Shown piece after piece: positions 61,001-64,000 of a stretch of 64,000 bases of DNA. The notes beneath the pieces are model-generated. The model made no database searches, was not told the DNA's origin, and saw nothing but the letters and a program-made list of their open reading frames with translations. The stretch is taken from the NCBI RefSeq assembly GCF_000321225.1, contig NW_004450480.1:1715544-1779543 (forward strand), read 5' to 3'. A program made the position numbers and the translations under genes. The stretch comes from Odobenus rosmarus divergens. Lineage: Eukaryota; Chordata; Mammalia; Carnivora; Odobenidae. The number at the start of each line of letters is the position of its first letter. Position 1 is the first letter of the stretch.

Positions 61001-62140
61001 CATGGGATTGTGTTCACACTTTGCCTTTCTCTTCTCAGTGACAAAACCAAACCCAAAACCACAGCCTGCGTTCCGCAACAGTTATGGAGCACACACATGG
61101 TGGTTTCTTTGGAAAAAACGGTTTATTACTATTTTTTTTCCATGAGCATCTTTACTGTTGTTCAACTTCAATAACAAACGCAGCACTTGTCCTTAACAGA
61201 AAGCAGAGACCTATCGTTCATAGTTCCATTGTTGTTGTGTGTGTGTTTTTTTTAATGATTTCAAATTTGTTACTCTGAGCAGAGAAAAACATTCTTACTA
61301 TTCAGATATACAATTTGAATATATTACTTGATTTCCCCTCCCTGCTGATCCTAGCCGCCTTTACCAAGGTTTGGTTTACAATGGATGGCTTTGTTCTTCC
61401 AAGACAGTTACACGTTCTGTTTGGGTTCAGGTAGAAGTCTTACAAACATTAAGTAATGATTTGTTAACTAAACGTTCCTGAAGCTGTCAGCTCTCCCAGC
61501 GGCATAATAGTGGCTTCACCTGTCTGCAGTCACTTCAGGGCGCTCTAATTAAATGCAAACTATCGGAAGCCCCAGAGCAGAGCAGGGAAAGTGGATGCTG
61601 TAGAAAATGCTTCTTCTTCCCTTTGGTGAGATGCTATGACAGTTTTTGTTTTTGTTTGGGTCGGAGAGTGTTTGTTACAAGATGTGAGAAAAACAGAGGT
61701 CATTTCATTGTTCGCAGATCAGTGACCCTATTTGTAAAAAATGTTTTCAATTGCAATGTGCTTAAAGCGAAATTTCAGTTTGCCTTGGATTCAGGAAAGA
61801 AAATTGAGTTCGACTTGATCTGTATTTTTGAACGTGTGTCCCCCCCACCCCCCAGTCTGCCACATTTTCTGTATTGTTTTCATGTGCTGCTTGTTTTCCA
61901 TAATTCTTTCAGGATTATGTATTTAATTTCTTCAACTTGCTGCCCAGCACAGTGCCTGAAATAGAATAAGTGCGCAATAAACCTTTGCAGATGGAAGGGA
62001 GAAGGATGGGGGGCAGAAATTCAGTGGGACAAGTTAGAAATGGCATAATAAAAACTTGAAGGTGAAATGGTTTTCAGATAGTACTTGTGTTGGTTCATGC
62101 TAAATATATTTTGTCTTATTTAAGTAGTTTCTTTCTGTTC
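58075..62140. other. Second repeat-poor block, candidate conserved non-coding region
   Basis: Four kilobases with no interspersed repeat that I can name, apart from a possible MIR tail near 61930-61975 ('agcacagtgcctgaaataga'). CpGs are relatively frequent at 59885-60730. 61490-61570 contains a TAATTA core and the octamer-like 'aaatgcaaac'. Overlapping open frames at 60136-60690 (up to 107 codons) have no recognisable domain and no supporting start or splice context, so none is called a gene. Confidence 0.4.
60711..60781. repeat. Short direct repeat, 51-bp spacing
   Basis: 'accatttcccgttctcatta' (60711-60730) and 'accatttcctgttctcatta' (60762-60781), 19 of 20 identical. Weak similarity continues after each copy, so this is an eroded tandem duplication. 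Confidence 0.75.
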
Positions 62141-62149
62141 CTATTTGAT

Positions 62150-64000
62150 TTAGAGTTTTCATTAGAAATGGCTACTGAATTTTATCAGAGCTTCGCACAG
62201 TCCATGAATATTATCATACATTCCTTTTTCCTTTAATTTATTGAGGGACTATGTGATAGACTTTACTGAGACTAAGTCACTCGCTTGATCACCTGTGTTA
62301 GTTTTGGATACATTGTTGGATTTTATTTCTTACCTTTTATTTAGAAGTTTGCATCTTTCTTTAAAAGTGAGTTAGTATTATAGTTTTGCTCTGTTTCTTT
62401 TGTGTTTTCTTCTCCATGTTTTGGTTTTAACACAAAATTGTCTTTATAAAATGACTTGGGGGGAAAGTACATATTTTTCTACGGCTTGAATTAGTTTAAC
62501 AGTATGTGTCCTTGAAAGACAGATAAGACTCAGCTTTGAGAGCATCTGGACATGGGCATTTCTTTCACAACACATTTCTAACTACCTTCTCATGTCTTCT
62601 GGAGTAAACGGTCTATTCAGATTATCCTTTTTGTTTGGGGGTAACTTTGTTCCTTTGTGTCTTGCCAGGTAATCACCCATTTTTTTTTCCCTAAGATTTC
62701 TAATTGGCTGTCATGGAGTTTCAGGCAGTCGTGCCTTCAGATTCGTTCAATTTCTCCCCAGTCTACAGTTATATGTTCCACTTCTCCTTCTTAGTCATGT
62801 TTATTTTTTATATATATTTTTGCTCTGATGGTAATTGTAAGAAGGTCGTCTATTTTACCAGCCATTTCCAAGAAACAGCTTTCAGATTTACGTATCCGTT
62901 CTACTTAATATTCATTTTTTTATTTCCTTAATTTTAAGTGTATCTTTGTTTTTTTTCCATCTCACTCTTACTATTTCTTAAGATGCTACATAACTACTTT
63001 TTATCTGTTTTCTTTATTAATGAAGGCATTTAAGGTCGTAAGTAGTGCTAATAGAACATCTTTCATTAAACCACTGTGCTTGGGATGAACTATCCTGTGT
63101 CAGTATTTTCTAGAATGGATTTTTTATATTCCAGAATTATCTTGGATAATAATTTTTAGTTTTTAAATATAACATTATTTTGATCATCTTTTGTCTATAT
63201 CTAATTGCACTGGGTACATGAATTAGATTATGATTTTTTTAAAGTAGACTGAAAAATAGAGTTCTGCTTCTAAAAAATGTATTAAGTATTTTTAATGGTT
63301 AGTTTTTAAACAGTCTGTCGACACAGAAAATACAAATATTCTCTATTTGAAGGATAAAAATACCTCTGTATATTTATTAAGTAAGTTTATTAATCAGTTC
63401 CATGTCTTGTTTTTTATTTAACATATCTGTTTAATTCTTTGAGGGCTATTGAAAACTCCCACTATAATTCTCTTTTTTTTATCAAGTTCTTTGTGCATAA
63501 CAAATGGTTTTTGATTTAGATATTAGTTAGCTTGTCTGGAAATGCAGATGTGTTAATTTTATCTATGTTATAAATTATGTCTCATTACATTTCATAATGT
63601 CCCTTTATCTTATTTTCGGTATAGTTAACATATAGTGTAATATTAGTTTCTGGTGTACAATGTAGTGATTCATCACTCCCATACAGCACCCGGTGCTCAT
63701 CACAGCAAGTGCACTCCTTAATCCACATCACCTGTTTAATTCATCCCCCCCGCCCCAGCCCACCTCCTTTCTGGTAACCATCAGTTCTCTATAGTTAAGA
63801 GTCTGATTCTAGGTTTCTCTCTCTCTCTGTCTCTCTCTTTTTCCTTAGCTCTCATATCATCCCTCTTTAACCAGCTTACTGCTTTATTCTTTAATTTCAC
63901 TTTGTCTGCTAGTAGTAGTATTACTCCTATTTTCATTTTCTTTTTATTTATATTCACTGGTATTTCTTGCACATCCTTTACTTTTTTTAATATCTTTTTT
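62150..64000 (-). repeat. Old L1 ORF2, antisense, running off the window
   Basis: Antisense L1 ORF2 from the RT region at left toward the endonuclease side at right. Markers: 'tttgcatctttctttaaaag', 'gtctttataaaatgacttgg', 'tttccaagaaacagctttca', 'gaaaactcccactataattc', 'tttcataatgtccctttatc' and, after the young L1 insertion, 'cactttgtctgctagtagta'. Frames are destroyed. Split by 63615-63888. Confidence 0.7.
63615..63888 (-). mobile_element. L1 3' end inserted into an older antisense L1, minus strand
   Basis: 'gttaacatatagtgtaata', 'ttagtttctggtgtacaatg', 'acagcacccggtgctcatc', then 'cctttctggtaaccatcag' and a CT repeat at 63816-63840. The host L1 text stops at 'tcccttta' near 63607 and resumes near 63890, so this is a nested insertion. 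'tttatcttattttc' and 'tttattctttaatttc' may be its decayed TSDs. Confidence 0.65.

Overview
This window is nuclear genomic DNA from a placental mammal, and the repeats identify it as a carnivoran. At least 18 tRNA-derived SINEs of the carnivore CAN/SINEC family are present, with the head 'gggcgcctgggtggctcag', a CT-rich 3' part and an (AAATA)n/AATAAA tail. Several short L1 3' ends are of a type I associate with carnivore lineages. The SINE subtypes ('gactgccttcggctcaggtcatgatcctggagtcc' split here as two recognisable halves, and 'cttgtgttccctctctcgctgtgtctc') look more like those of arctoid caniforms (bears, seals, mustelids, panda) than of dog or cat. That last step rests on memory and is inference.

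I found no protein-coding exon, RNA gene, CpG island, CRISPR array or other operon-like system that I can defend. The longest open frames (up to 180 codons) fall in L1, SINE or other non-coding sequence and show no codon-like structure. The window is best read as gene-desert or deep-intronic sequence, AT-rich, with layered retrotransposon insertions.

Layout. 0-5.4 kb: an old L1 3' UTR split by a minus-strand SINE, then MIR, L2 and old antisense L1 fragments. 5.4-13 kb: an antisense L1 3' end with 17-bp target-site duplications (TSDs), a hAT-type DNA transposon, a roughly 2 kb old L1/HAL1-like element, and a nested SINE plus L1 insertion near 12.35-13.01 kb. 13-21.7 kb: mostly unique sequence, plus an orphan antisense L1 5' end (15.1-15.85 kb), one SINE and MIR pieces. 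21.7-30.4 kb: six SINEs, a MER20-like DNA transposon, and an L1 ORF2 remnant split by a SINE carrying an 85-bp internal tandem duplication. 31.8-34.5 kb: a long antisense old L1 followed by a (TTTC)n microsatellite. 36.8-37.4 kb: an L2 3' end. 37.7-41.1 kb: 3.4 kb without recognisable repeats and with locally dense CpGs, a candidate regulatory or conserved non-coding block. 41.1-58 kb: MIR, L2, two LTRs, hAT elements, seven SINEs, and a duplicated 77/80-bp segment (42.1 and 43.4 kb). 58.1-62.1 kb: a second repeat-poor block. 62.15-64 kb: an antisense L1 ORF2 split by a young L1 3' end and running off the window.

The parts are not genes that work together. The readable information is the insertion history (nested TSDs, split hosts), local structural mutations, and two repeat-poor blocks that are the best places to look for conserved regulatory function. 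All family names come from pattern memory without database searches.
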